The notes: generated by a model from the letters alone, not told the origin. A stretch of 64,000 bases of DNA from Cryptomeria japonica (GCF_030272615.1 NC_081411.1:213025744-213089743); one strand, 5' to 3'. Counted from the first letter of the stretch, positions 35,860 to 47,195 are shown. Translations and numbers: made by a program.

Positions 35860-36742
35860 AAAAATGTCTCATGACTGCCTTGGTGGGCGAGTCCTTGAGG
35901 TCATTGGCGTTGGAGGATCCTGGTCCCGACGAGAAGGCTGTCTAACTGAGGTCGACTGTGATCTTGTGACAATAGTGCTCCACAATCCTAGGCCCCTCAG
36001 CCCTCCTCGTAAATCAGTGACAGTCTCCTGCTATGTCATTAGCTCCTCTTGTGTTACCATCTCCCATTGGCACAATGCCTCGAGGTCTGCTCTCAACTGG
36101 CGCACTCAGGGGTGGTTGACTTGTGGTACCCTGCTAAGTAGCCTCCACCTATCACCGGAGGCATCGACCTGGATCTACAGAGCATCACGTGCCCTCATAG
36201 CACTCTCAACTCACGTCATTTGCCAGTCTCTCTCTCCGACAACAACGTGGACCTCTTGCAAGGCCTGATCCTGTTACCCCATCATAATGGTCAGCTACGC
36301 TACTCCCTGCACCAGCTCCACTCGACCCTCCTCATATGTTGTCCATAGCCATGCTATAGGATCGAACAAATGCACGTGTCTCCCTGCTGACTAGATGGGC
36401 CGATAGGTGTCCAACAGAGGACCTCAGGTCTGACATCGGAGATGACCTCTATGAGAAGTTGGTGGATGAAGCTCAACCACTCAGCCACACCCTTTGCAAA
36501 CACAAACATTTTACATGAGTAACCATCATATCCAAAATCTTTACGTCTATGCATATGCAAGAAAAACTAAAGTGCATAAATTGAAATCACAAGTACATAC
36601 TAGGATTACCCCTCTGCCAGTTTGGATTTCACGAAGGCACCTTGCTGGAGGATCCCTCTGCGGCCACCTCCGTTGCTGCTGGTCCCACTCGTGGTATAGA
36701 TAGTGGTGTATTGGTGACGGTGGAAGAGCCCTAACAACTAGT
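35860..36742 (-). pseudogene. C-terminal part of PMD copy 3 (downstream of the inserted transposon)
   Basis: The minus strand encodes a Pro/Ser/Thr-rich stretch (about 36,740-36,620: 'SSTVTNTPLSIP', 'GPAATEVAAEGSS'), then after a probable intron 'GVAEWLSFIHQLLIEVI', and a charged helical tail with many stops ('ESAMRARDAL', 'RQLRADLEALCQWEM'). This follows the pattern of the tail of PMD copy 1 at 3110-3545. It lies directly next to the left end of the DNA transposon, with the N-terminal PMD part on the other side of that element in the same orientation, so the two are best read as one gene split by the insertion. Confidence 0.5.
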
Positions 36743-36746
36743 ATAG
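36743..36746 (+). repeat. Candidate target-site duplication ATAG (left)
   Basis: ATAG directly precedes the left TIR and also directly follows the right TIR at 48,343-48,346. A four-base match can occur by chance, so support comes mainly from the TIR ends. Confidence 0.4.
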
Positions 36747-36800
36747 AGGTTTATGCACAAAGATGGTGGTTAGAAAAGTGGACAACATCCAAAAAAAACT
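36747..36800 (+). repeat. Left terminal inverted repeat of the DNA transposon
   Basis: The best-matched core is TGCACAAAGATGGTGGT(T/C)A followed by AAAGTGGACA. The partner is at 48,290-48,342 on the other strand, where six to eight extra bases sit between the two blocks. The same core occurs at 61,951-61,985. Confidence 0.75.
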
Positions 36801-37030
36801 TGGAAAAACAAGCAGTGCATACGCAGTTTTAAAATTTCAAATTCCCGCGTATGCGCTTAGGTTTGTTCTTCCCGAGCCTAGAAAAGGTAGCACATACGTG
36901 CTTCTCTTAGGAAAATGAGCACGTACGCGCTACTCCTAGGAAAATAAACGTGTATGCACTGCTTATAGGAAAATGAGCACGTGCACGCTCATAATCCAAA
37001 TAAAATTGCATACACGGTGCCTGGTAAAAA
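36800..37030 (+). repeat. Left subterminal repeats (GCGTACGCGC-like)
   Basis: Six or more variants of a 10-12 bp near-palindrome (CGCGTATGCGC, CACATACGTGC, CACGTACGCGC, CGTGTATGCAC, CACGTGCACGC) are spaced 20-40 bp apart and separated by a repeated 'taggaaaatgag' word. Such subterminal arrays are the binding sites of transposases in several plant DNA transposon groups. The same motif recurs at 45,770-46,015, 47,340-47,480 and 62,010-62,180. Confidence 0.7.
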
Positions 37031-37145
37031 AAGTTTTTAAAAAAAAACTGGGTCTCATTTACCTGTAAATCGCATTTTTAACTTCGTTTTTTCCCCATTT
37101 TCTCACCTAAACTACAAACGGGGTGCTAGATTTGTCCTCCAGGCT

Positions 37146-39770
37146 ATGGATCAAGGTTATTTTTTGTTTATTTTTGTCTTTCTTTTCGGTTTATGCAATT
37201 TGTTTTACATTTTGAATTTAATTTCATCAATTTTGATTAGGTTTTTTCATTTTTTGTTTCAAAAACCAGATTCTTCTAATCCAGAACAAGAACAACCAAA
37301 TGCACCTCCTGAAAACCCACAAGAACAACCAAATGCACCTCTTGAAAACACACAAGAACAACCCCCAATTCCTCCTTTTGACCGCACAACTGAAACACAG
37401 GAAGAATTAATTAATCAGTTAGGACAAAATACGTCTAAAATCAATAGACTGATTGTAAAATTAAAAACTTCTGAACTTGACCATCATCAATCCCTTGCCA
37501 CTAGCCTAGAAACATTAGCTAGTGGTGCCATAGCTATTTCCACAGAAATTACCAAATGGGGAAGCTTTAGGGATAGGTGTCGTCAATTCTATGCCAATGG
37601 GCTATCATACGATGGAGTAAAAAACAAAAATATTTTTAAACAACAAATATGTGCCCTTTTTGTTGATCCCAAAACTGGTCAATCATTACCTCTTAATGCA
37701 AAGAGGTTTCCCATACATTGGTGTACCAACGCGCAGATGAAGAATCTTTTTTGGCAGAGGTGGTCGATGGTCTTTGATGATCCACCTTGTAATAATTATG
37801 AGGTGCCATTATATTTTTTGAGAAAAATATATTGTGAGTTTGTGCTCAATGTGCGGCCAAACTATTTTGACATGAGAGAGTTTCATGGTAGAGGTGGTGG
37901 CTCTGCCCAAGATAGACTTGGAGCCCATAGGCGATTAGTCGCGAAGAGTTGCCGCCCCCTAGCACCCAAACCCAAGGTGCATCAGGCTATCCCATTAGAG
38001 CTGAAAGAGTCAATGGAGCTACAGACTCTTCAGGCGGCCACAACATTGATTGGTGCCATCATCTAGCATGGGACATCATTAGCACACTCTATTGTATTGG
38101 ATGATGAGCCGTTAGAGGACGATAGAGAGCCCATCGAGCATATGTGTGTTAGTTGCTCAGGGATATGCTCGGGGATAGATGATGCAGCCGGTGCAGATGG
38201 ATACTCATATCATTTGTGCATGATTTGCGGTTGTAGATGTAAGGCTCACACAGTTGAGGATGTTGCACTGACAGATGAGTTGATGGACATGATGTTTGCC
38301 CATGAGCCACAGACACAGGTGTGTTGATTTGAATTCATAACATTTTATTTATCAGTCTCTTTAAATTTGTAATTACATAAATGAATTTTCATTTATACAT
38401 CGATTTAAATTGAGACAAATAATATGCATTTTAGGATGCAGCAGCGGTATCCCATACACCTCCCCCAGTTACCATAGCTGCAACTTTGATGCTTGAGGTA
38501 TAAATTTTGTAACATGTTAAAATAGAATAGTACACTTTGAATTCAAAAAAATATAAGATATTCTAACTATCTTTAATGCTTGGTCCAATTTCTGGTTTGT
38601 AGGTGTTGACAGGGGATGAAATGTCCCAGATTGATGACATCATGCTCTCAGCGATCGATTTTGGCCTACAAGGCTATACGGTATCATATTTTGTACAACT
38701 CTTTTTATGTATTGTTTTGATGGAATATGCAAGTCATTTAATTTTAGATTTTTAAAATTATGTTTAATTTATTATCTGTACTAATATCTCATGTTAATTT
38801 TGTGTTTTTAGGGTACCCCCTCCGCATCTAGGGCTCGTCCTAAGAAAAGGAATTCTTCGAAGATGCCAAGACGTGTGAAGAAGGTAATTGAACACATTTT
38901 TAGTTGTACAATTATTTGAAAATGTTGAAATCAAGTATTAGTTGGGGTTTGTAGATTGATTAGTGTTTTTTGTCTATTTTACATGTACAATGACCATTGA
39001 GCTTTGTGGATATGTTGAATGCACCTGATTCGCCCGCGGATCAAGAGAGGGCGGAGGTATGTATCTTTATTTTATTTTCTTGATTTCATGATTATATGCA
39101 CGCGTACATGTGGACTTGTGATATATTATAATCTTATAATTTTTTCATACAGGAAATATCCATACCTATTTTGTCAATGGTGAACCCTCCTCCTTGCACT
39201 GGAGAAGCATCTTAGGATCCGATACACTTTTGTTTGATATGTAAAATTAATTGTTTTCAACCTTCAATACTTATCATTATATTAATTGTATTTAATCTTT
39301 GTACATTTTTTGTATAGGTAATAGCATCAGTTTCTACATCGATGGTGAGCCATCCTCAGTCCATTGGAGAAGCATCTCAGGCATAGGTACGTCATTGTTC
39401 TCTATATTATAGCTTTTAAGTGTTTTTGATATATTTATGTTAGTACATTGTATTAATTGTACATTTAATCTACAATAGACTCCTTTGCGGTACGACCATA
39501 ACGTGGATCCATTTAAGTATGTCTTCAAGAAAACTCCTAAGAGTGACAAGGAGAGGAGAGCGAAGACATTAGCTCCTGGATCAGCCGATGAGGTAATCTA
39601 CATTTCAATTGCAAAGGAATTAAAGTTAAATGCATAGTTATGTTGTTAATTGTGAACTATTTTTACAAAAGAATTCTAACTTGGCTTTTGAATTGTGGCT
39701 TTGTAGCCATCTACAGAGCCACGTACTGCGCCGAAGAGGGTTGATTTTGATGATCCACCACAAGTTTAGG
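37146..39770 (+). CDS. Unknown multi-exon gene of the DNA transposon, copy 1
   Basis: Predicted exons: 37,146-37,155 (ATGGATCAAG), 37,270-38,318, 38,435-38,497, 38,603-38,680, 38,812-38,883, about 39,002-39,056, about 39,153-39,215, 39,318-39,386, 39,479-39,592 and 39,708-39,770, with GT...AG junctions and mostly phase-0 boundaries; the product would be about 540 residues. The second copy at 62,407 preserves exons 1-4 and their junctions. Seen: a Pro/Gln/Glu-rich N-terminus, a heptad-like helix ('QNTSKINRLI'), a Trp/Cys-containing domain ('KWGSFRDRCRQFYANGLSY', 'RFPIHWCTNAQMKNLFW'), a Cys-rich cluster ('CVSCSGICSG' and 'CMICGCRC', possibly metal-binding) and a basic patch ('ARPKKRNSSKMPRRVKK') that resembles a nuclear localisation signal. 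In this copy, stops replace glutamine codons at 38,064 and probably 39,213 and 39,384. Family unknown; perhaps an accessory DNA-binding protein. Confidence 0.62.
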
Positions 39771-40320
39771 ATCATATAGTGTTAGTTTTGGTCATAGAAT
39801 GACCAATACATATAGATGTATTCTAAATTTTTATTGTATATCGATTTGGACATGGCATATGCCACATTTTTGTAATACGTGTATTGACTTGGCAGACATG
39901 CCTTTTTTTATATATATAAATATCGATATTCGATCCAATAAATGTGTAATGAGTTCATTATTTTGTATTCGTTGTATTTTTGTGGTTGTCCTTTTATAAA
40001 TTTAAATGAATATTTGAATATGTAATCAACAATATGAAATAAACAACAAAAATATATGATATAAAACATTGCAATCGTGGAATATGATTTGATAAAATTT
40101 CTAAAATGTTGAATTAACCCTACAAAACTCCTTGTATTCAGTTCATTATTGTGTATTTGTTGTATTTGGTGGCTGCCCTTTTATAAATTTAAATGAATAT
40201 TTACATATGTAATTAACAATATGAATATAAACAACAAAAATTGACAATATGAATATAAACAACAATGTGTTTGGCGTGAGAGCACCCTCACGCTCACAAT
40301 GGTCAAATTTTGTTCGTCCT
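39771..40320. other. Non-coding stretch downstream of the unknown gene
   Basis: AT-rich, with two imperfect copies of an 'attattgtgtatt(c/t)gttgtattt' segment and following 'tataaatttaaatgaatattt' (about 39,956-40,025 and 40,143-40,205), i.e. a local duplication of about 190 bp. It probably holds the 3' untranslated region of the plus-strand gene. Confidence 0.5.
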
Positions 40321-41870
40321 ATGCACAAATCGACGTCGCGAGCGCGTCTGGGTGGGAAGGTTTATGCTAGGCATGCCCCTGTCGTGCATCCCAAATCACC
40401 ATAATGTTGAGAGTCATACCCTACCGATGCGATCTCTCAAGTGCCCTGAGTCCAAAAAATTGTCAAAATTTGACGGACTGTTTCTTCCAATCCACGACAC
40501 ATACAGTTGATCTGTTTGATCTCATGGGGGTCGCATGAGGCTCCTCTACAATGGCCTATCTTGTTTTTTGACGACTCGAAGCCATTTTCAATTACTAGCA
40601 TTTTTTCGCCTGCTCCAAATACCATCAGTTGCTTGCAAGGAAAAGTTGCAAGATTGGCTAGAATTGATTCTGTTCGTCGTATGCACAAACCGACATCGTG
40701 AGTGCATCAGGTGGGTAGGTTTACACTAGGCATGCCCCTATCATGCATCCCAAAGCACCAGATCGTCGAGAGTCATACCCTACCGGTGTGATCTCTCAAG
40801 TGCCTTGAGTCCAAAATATTGTCAAAATTTGACGGACTGTTTCTTCCAATCCACGACACATACGGTCGATTTGTTTGATCTCTTGGGGTCACATGAGGCT
40901 CCTCTACAATGTCCTATCTTGGTTTTTGATGACTCCAAGCCATTTTCAATTAGTAGCATTTTTTCACCTGCTCCAAAAACTGTCAGTTACTTGCAAGGAA
41001 AAGTTGCAAGATTGGCTAGAATTGATTTTGTTTGTCGTGTGCACAAACCGATGTCGTGAGTGTGTCTGGGTGGGCAGTTTTATGCTAGGTATGCCCCTGT
41101 CATGCATCCCAAAGCACCAGAACGTCGAGAGTCATACCCTACCGGTGCGATCTCTCAAGTGCCCTGAGTCCAAAAAATTGTCAAAATTTGACAGAATGTT
41201 TCTTCCAATCCACGACACATATGGTCGATCTGTTTGATCCCATGGGGTTGCATGAGGCTCCTCTATAATGGCCTTTATTAGTTTTTGATGACTCGGAGCC
41301 ATTTTCAATTAGTAGCATTTTTTCGCCCGCTCCAAAAATCGTCAGTTGCTTGCAAGGAAAAGTTGCAAGATTGGCTAGAATTGATTATGTTCATCGTGTG
41401 CACAAAATAACATCACGAGCGCAGCCAGGTGGGAAGGTTTACACTAGGAATTCCCCTGTCATGCATCCCAAAGCACCAAAACATCAAGAGTCATACCCTA
41501 CTAGTGCGATCTCTCAAGTGCGCTGAGTCCAAAAAATTGTCAAAATGTGACAGACTGTTTCTTCCAATCAATGACACATACGGTTGATCTGTTTGATCTC
41601 GTGGGGTCGCATGAGGCTCCTCTACAATGGCCTATCTTGGTTTTTGACGACTCGGAGCCATTTTCAATTAGTAGCATTTTTTCGCTTGCTCCAAAAACTG
41701 TCAGTTGCTTGCAAGGAAAAGTTGCAAGATTGGCTAGAATTGATTCTGTTCATGGTGCGCACAAACCGACGGCATGAGCACGTCTAGGTGGGAAGGTTTA
41801 TGCTAGGCATTCCCCTGTCATGCATCCCAAAGCACTAGAACGACGAGAGTCATACGCTACCGACACAATG
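40321..41870 (+). repeat. Tandem array of a 359-bp repeat, about 4.3 copies, inside the transposon
   Basis: Units begin with a (g)tgcacaaa word at 40,321, 40,681, 41,039, 41,398 and 41,757, so the periods are 360, 358, 359 and 359; the last is partial. Each unit carries the same landmarks: 'catgcccctgtcatgcatcc', 'gatctctcaagtgccctgag', 'tttgacggactgtttcttcc', 'gaggctcctctacaatggcc' and 'gttgcaagattggctagaat'. Reading frames of 60-120 codons recur once per unit but are broken differently in each, so they are not genes. The array lies between the converging 3' ends of the two transposon genes. Confidence 0.92.
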
Positions 41871-42099
41871 TAGAAGTTGTTTGACAACTTTTTTGACAAT
41901 TTTTTTGACAACAATGACAATTTTTGCTCAAATTGTATCTAGTCTCAATCTATGACCCCTATGACTCGATAATGACTCAAATAATTATCCATGATTATAC
42001 AAGAATAAAGAATGCTCATGATTGACCAGGGACACATCACATATACTCAAAACATAGTCACAAAACATTGACACACAAAATAGTCACAAAACATTGTCA

Positions 42100-42430
42100 C
42101 ATATTATTCAAATATTTGCCTCTAAATATGGTCAAATCAGCTCTTGGCTATTTGATTATACAAAAAATTGTCTTACAAATCATCTCATGGGCTTTTATAC
42201 AAAATTTGGCATTACAATATGTGCGATTCAGCTCATCGCCATTTTAATATATAAATCATCTCATGGGCTTTTATACAAAATTTGGCATTACAATATGTGC
42301 GATTCAGCTCATCGCCATTTTAATATACAAAATTTGGCATGTACATATGTACAAATCAACTCATTGCCACCTAAATATACAAAATTATGCCTCTAAACAT
42401 GTAAAAATCAGCTCATGGGCATTTATATAT
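42100..42430 (+). repeat. Short direct repeats (about 75 bp and shorter)
   Basis: A 75-bp segment starting 'aatcatctcatgggctttta' is present twice in tandem (about 42,178-42,327). Degenerate variants of its 'aatcagctcat(c/g)g(c/g)catttt' core recur on both sides. Non-coding; close to the 3' end of the transposase-like gene. Confidence 0.7.
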
Positions 42431-42506
42431 ACAAAAAATGAATATAGAACAATTCATCGACGATTTATACAAAATTCTCAAAATCATTCTACTCTGAACC
42501 ATAGAA

Positions 42507-45441
42507 TCAATCAAGTGAGCCTTCAGGATCGACTCTAACCCGTATTGTGTCAAGTATTGCCTTGTGGTCGAATTCATGAACTTTCCATAAAATCGTGTTA
42601 TGAGGTCTACCACGATACTTCATCAAATGAATATTTGTTGCAACAACAAGGTTAGAGAAATGAAGAATATGTCTGTGTGTTTCAAAGTCCTCGAACAACC
42701 AAACATCACAATTCTTGATAGGGTATCTCTGAAGCCATGTTCCTGTCATGACAACAGACCCTATTGGGTACTCAATACCCTCTCCATCAATGATTGTGGT
42801 TGTCAATTTTCTTTTAGGCTCAACACAATGACACAAATAGTAATTTTTTCCTTCTTCATTGTTCTCTTCTGCAACAACTGCATACACATGACCCGCATTT
42901 TATAAAGTATTAATTAATACCAAAAATAAAGTATGATGTACAACAAAATGAACCAAAAAGAATATTTACAAAAAAATTAACTCAAAAAATCACCTGAATC
43001 CACTAGGTCAGATACATGATCAAAATCCACTGATGTCTCCATCTAGCTCAATTGTAGTGCTTTGGGAATTTGATATGAATCAATGGGAACCAAAGGTCTA
43101 CAAGACCATTTGTCAACCCACTCTTTTGATTCACATTCTTCCCACAAACAATACATGCATGAAGAGCAAAAACATACCATCTGTCTCGTATAAATTACCA
43201 GTGAACTTGAATTTGAACTCATAAATGAGTGCATGTCACTCGATCCTGCAATTGTACAACAATCTAGATAGTTTTCAATGTTAGATTCAGTGATCAACCA
43301 AAAATATCCACAAACCAATGACATACCTGGATTACCTGGACCCATCGTAGACTTACACCATCGCACAATTGTTTCTGCATCTACCAACTCAGCACCACCT
43401 TCGTACTTCAATTCTTCCCTGGCTAGGGCTCTTTTCACACATGCTCCTGCATCATCATGCTCTCCCTTACCATGTCCAGCCTCAGTGAAATTCCAAAAAT
43501 GTTGTACACCACTTGTCACATGCATCCTTGTGAACTAGTAAAAAATCCTTGCATTCTTGAATTGTGTGGTGCAATTATCTGACCATATTAAGTGTCGGTT
43601 GTATCATATGTTCCTTTCCCTTAAACTATCATAGAAAACTTTAAAGCATCCTTGTACAAACTCCGATGAATGAGTACGATCATCAATTATGTAGAAGTGA
43701 TACTCTCTTACAACCTTTCTATCCTCCTCTGTGCTATCATCTACATGGATGATTGCTATGTGTACAAAAATAGAAACTTGTGTAGAGTGATAATACATGG
43801 ATTGCACTTCATTTTGAGGTTGTAGTGTATAATTTTCAGTGAAATCAATGATAGAGACAATGGTGCCAAGAGGAAATGTGTCTTTACATAACTTGAATTG
43901 ATCATCTAACCATCGAGCTCTATGTGTATGCATTATGTACTCATAAACTAGTTTCTCTTGAAACATTTTCATAAATTGAGCTACACATATATCATTTTTC
44001 ACTAGCTAACATCTCTTCAAATATTTTCTATCTTTAACTCCATATGTGACTGTCTTGTATTTTCCGAAAGAAACTAGTTTCGTACCAAATCATGTGTGCT
44101 CTCCAAATGTATGCATCTTGGTAAACGTTGCAAACCACCACATATAGCACAAGAACCTTTCAAACAAGGCATCTTATAATAAATGCAACCATCATGTCTA
44201 TTACATAGCACATTTGAAATAAATTCTCTTGCCAACTTAGGAGGTGCTTGTATATTACATTCCTGCAAAACATCGTTAGTGTGCAAAGTAGAACAAATAT
44301 GACGAAAAATATCATAATGCATGGAAAATTCAATATGCATCCTACAACAACACATGGTGCGTACATGATTAATCTTAATATAAAAAGGTTTTGCCATTTC
44401 AAAAAATCTTTGAGAAATTTTTATTTGAGGAAACTTTTGAACGAATCTTTCATAAAATTTAGTTTGAGTTATATCCAAATAGTGTTTTGCATGTGGCTCA
44501 CGATTTTTAGACCCAATTCATCTTCTAACAACAGCTCTTTGGTTGGGCGATACTCTTGTGTTGTCATGCCAAAAATTTTCAATTAATGTTTTTAGTGCAT
44601 CTACAACAACCTTGTCTTTGCGTGGTAGTCTACTCGAGAATGCCCAAAGAGAATTATGGTTAGGTTCCTCTATTTTTTCTCGCCTCTCTAATGCTTTACT
44701 TAATGTTGTTCTACTAACGTTTAATGACTTACTTGTTTTTCTTATCAAACGATCTTTTTTTATTTTCTTGCTCATTATGGTTGATGTAATGACACGTCGA
44801 GTAGCATTAGAATCTTTACTACGTGATTTTGAACCAATAGATTGATATGCATCAAATAGATTTCTGACAATAGTTCTTTCACTGTTACTTTCAGATGATC
44901 TTAGGCCTAGAATTTTCATTGTCTCTAAAATTCAAATTTTTAATCATTTGAACAATTAATTGACATCTTGCAGTTTGATTTAAGTTTTTAAAATAGTTTT
45001 GCCATATTCTTTTAACCATTCTCCTACAAGTTCGTTCATTCAGTTTATTGGGCATTGACTTCAATATATTCTCATCAATGTCAATTAGATACTTTGGTTT
45101 CCTACGAATGATTCTAGGAGGTGTTAACATCGATGCATTATGTACATTCAATTCATCAAGTAGAGAAGGTGTAATATGTTCATCATTTAATTGATTATTC
45201 AATGCGGTATCTTCTTCAATTGCATTAGGTTCAAACGGTAAATTATCAAATGTTTCTTCTTCAATTGCATTAGGTGCATTATATTCGTTTGGTAAATCGA
45301 ATTGAGATGTTGAGGATGACATACCTTCTTCTCCCATTGTTCTTATGTCACACAATTTCTTCATATGTTGCCTTTGTCTTTCCTTTTGAGCCTCTCGTTG
45401 TTCCATCGTTCCTCGCTTGTTCTTTCCCCTGGTTGATATTG
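42507..45441 (-). pseudogene. DDE-transposase-like gene of the DNA transposon
   Basis: Minus-strand reading order: basic N-terminus ('REAQKERQRQHMKKL') after an acceptor near 45,441, acidic linker, 'RTCRRMVKRIWQNYF', a possible helix-turn-helix ('RKTSKSLNVSRTTLSKALER', about 44,720), a Cys/His region that may bind zinc ('CCCRMHIEF', 'CLKGSCAICGGLQRLPRC'), then a DDE-like core: 'SIIDFTENY' (Asp at about 43,845), 'YIIDDRTHSSEF', 'IWSDNCTTQFKN' (Asp at about 43,578) and 'AGHGKGEHDDAGACVKRAL' (about 43,440-43,480). The SDxCxxQxKN and HGKGxxD motifs resemble a poorly classified transposase-like family also found in animals. A last exon (42,507-42,887) follows an intron. Breaks: frameshifts near 44,900 and 44,085; in-frame stops at about 44,518, 44,005, 43,602, 43,545 and 43,043, several being CGA to TGA. 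Confidence 0.65.
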
Positions 45442-46015
45442 GTTGACCTAAATAGAATCATATTACATATATATGTAAAGAAAAGTTCAAAAATAAATAA
45501 ATAACCATAAATATGCATCTTATCACTATTTTTTGGAATCAAAATATTAAACAATCACAATTCAATCATTTGAAACCATGCAAAAACAAAAAACTAATAA
45601 AAAAAAACAATTCAATCATTTGAAATCATGCAAAAATAAAAAAATTCACTTACTTTTATGTATACAACAGTGATAGAAGTGCAGACATAGTTCCAGTGGG
45701 GCCTTCAACGACCTCAAAAACTTCTTTTGGGGCCGTTGAGGCTCTTGGGCAACTAAAAATATGTCTATAAATCACGTACGCGCTGTTAGACCATAAAATG
45801 TTGACAAGCCCAATGATATTCTTTTTTCCCATTCTGGGTTGATAAGTAGTGCGTACGTACTACTAAGCCTAAAAATGTTATCGCAGGGTAATGAATAATG
45901 GGAATAGTACCTCGTACGCGCTTATGAGTAATAAGTACCCGCATACATGCTACTAAGCCTTAAAAAAGGTATGGCAGGGCAGGGAACTAATGGTTTCAGT
46001 ACCTCGTATGCGCTC
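45442..46015 (-). other. 5' region of the transposase-like gene with subterminal-type repeats
   Basis: The minus strand has a splice-donor-like AAGTAAGTG near 45,650, just after a candidate short first exon with ATGTCTGCACTTC (about 45,680-45,695). The same words recur near 47,000-47,030, so this leader is partly duplicated across the gap. From 45,770 to 46,015 at least five GCGTACGCGC-like near-palindromes occur (CGTACGCGC, TGCGTACGTACT, CGTACGCGCTT, CGTATGCGC). Confidence 0.45.
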
Positions 46016-46020
46016 TTGAG

Positions 46021-46025
46021 AGGTA

Positions 46026-46115
<90 letters not shown>

Positions 46116-46180
46116 GTGGGAGAGAGAGAGAGGGGTATGGAGGAAGGGAGAGGGAGAGAGGAGAGAAGAGGGGGGGAAGG

Positions 46181-46254
<74 letters not shown>

Positions 46255-46405
46255 GAGAGAGAGGAGGAAGGGGTTGGAGGAGAGGAGAGGGAGAGAGGGG
46301 AGAGAGGGAGAGGAGAGGAGAGGGGAGAGAGAGGAGAGAGGGAAGGAGGAAGGAGAGAGAGGGAGAGAGAGGGAGAGAAGTCGGGGGGGCTACGCGGAGG
46401 AGAGA
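46021..46405. repeat. (GA)n microsatellite next to the assembly gap
   Basis: Nearly pure GA/GGA repeat of about 385 bp. Long open frames of Arg/Glu or Leu/Ser through it are artefacts. A further GA run of about 50 bp lies at 47,096-47,148 beyond the gap. Confidence 0.95.
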
Positions 46406-46410
46406 GACGA

Positions 46411-46910
46411 NNNNNNNNNNNNNNNNNNNNNNNNNNNNNNNNNNNNNNNNNNNNNNNNNNNNNNNNNNNNNNNNNNNNNNNNNNNNNNNNNNNNNNNNNN
46501 NNNNNNNNNNNNNNNNNNNNNNNNNNNNNNNNNNNNNNNNNNNNNNNNNNNNNNNNNNNNNNNNNNNNNNNNNNNNNNNNNNNNNNNNNNNNNNNNNNNN
46601 NNNNNNNNNNNNNNNNNNNNNNNNNNNNNNNNNNNNNNNNNNNNNNNNNNNNNNNNNNNNNNNNNNNNNNNNNNNNNNNNNNNNNNNNNNNNNNNNNNNN
46701 NNNNNNNNNNNNNNNNNNNNNNNNNNNNNNNNNNNNNNNNNNNNNNNNNNNNNNNNNNNNNNNNNNNNNNNNNNNNNNNNNNNNNNNNNNNNNNNNNNNN
46801 NNNNNNNNNNNNNNNNNNNNNNNNNNNNNNNNNNNNNNNNNNNNNNNNNNNNNNNNNNNNNNNNNNNNNNNNNNNNNNNNNNNNNNNNNNNNNNNNNNNN
46901 NNNNNNNNNN
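46411..46910. other. Assembly gap, 500 N
   Basis: Exactly 500 N, the usual placeholder for a gap of unknown size. It lies between two GA microsatellites and a duplicated leader segment, so the real sequence could be longer repeat or a collapsed duplication. The length of the transposon is therefore uncertain by this gap. Confidence 0.98.
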
Positions 46911-47094
46911 ATATACACACAAAAATCCATCTGTCAATTTTTTTAGGAGAGGATACATGATAAAAAATCAAAGAGGAAGTTGCAGACAATAAATAAATTC
47001 ACTTACTTCTATAGAAGTGCAGACACAGTTGTAGTGGGGTATGGAGGGAGAGAAGAAGAGAAAGAGGGATGGGGTATGGAGGAAGGGAGAAGGG

Positions 47095-47151
<57 letters not shown>

Positions 47152-47195
47152 TGTATGCGTTTGAGAGGGAGAGACGATACACTTACATGTGTATA

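Noticed and set aside
37156-37269. Hydrophobic N-terminal segment (membrane anchor) of the unknown transposon protein, as the uninterrupted frame from 37,146 suggests
   Set aside because: The T-rich stretch has GT at 37,156 and AG at 37,269, joins ATGGATCAAG to the next exon in frame, and copy 2 has a stop inside it (GGTTAG). It is a translated intron.
40310-41787. Repeated small genes of 60-120 codons
   Set aside because: They are the same frame of the 359-bp tandem unit, broken differently in each copy.
45947-46960. Long Arg/Glu or Leu/Ser open frames on both strands
   Set aside because: They are readings of the (GA)n microsatellite and the N gap.
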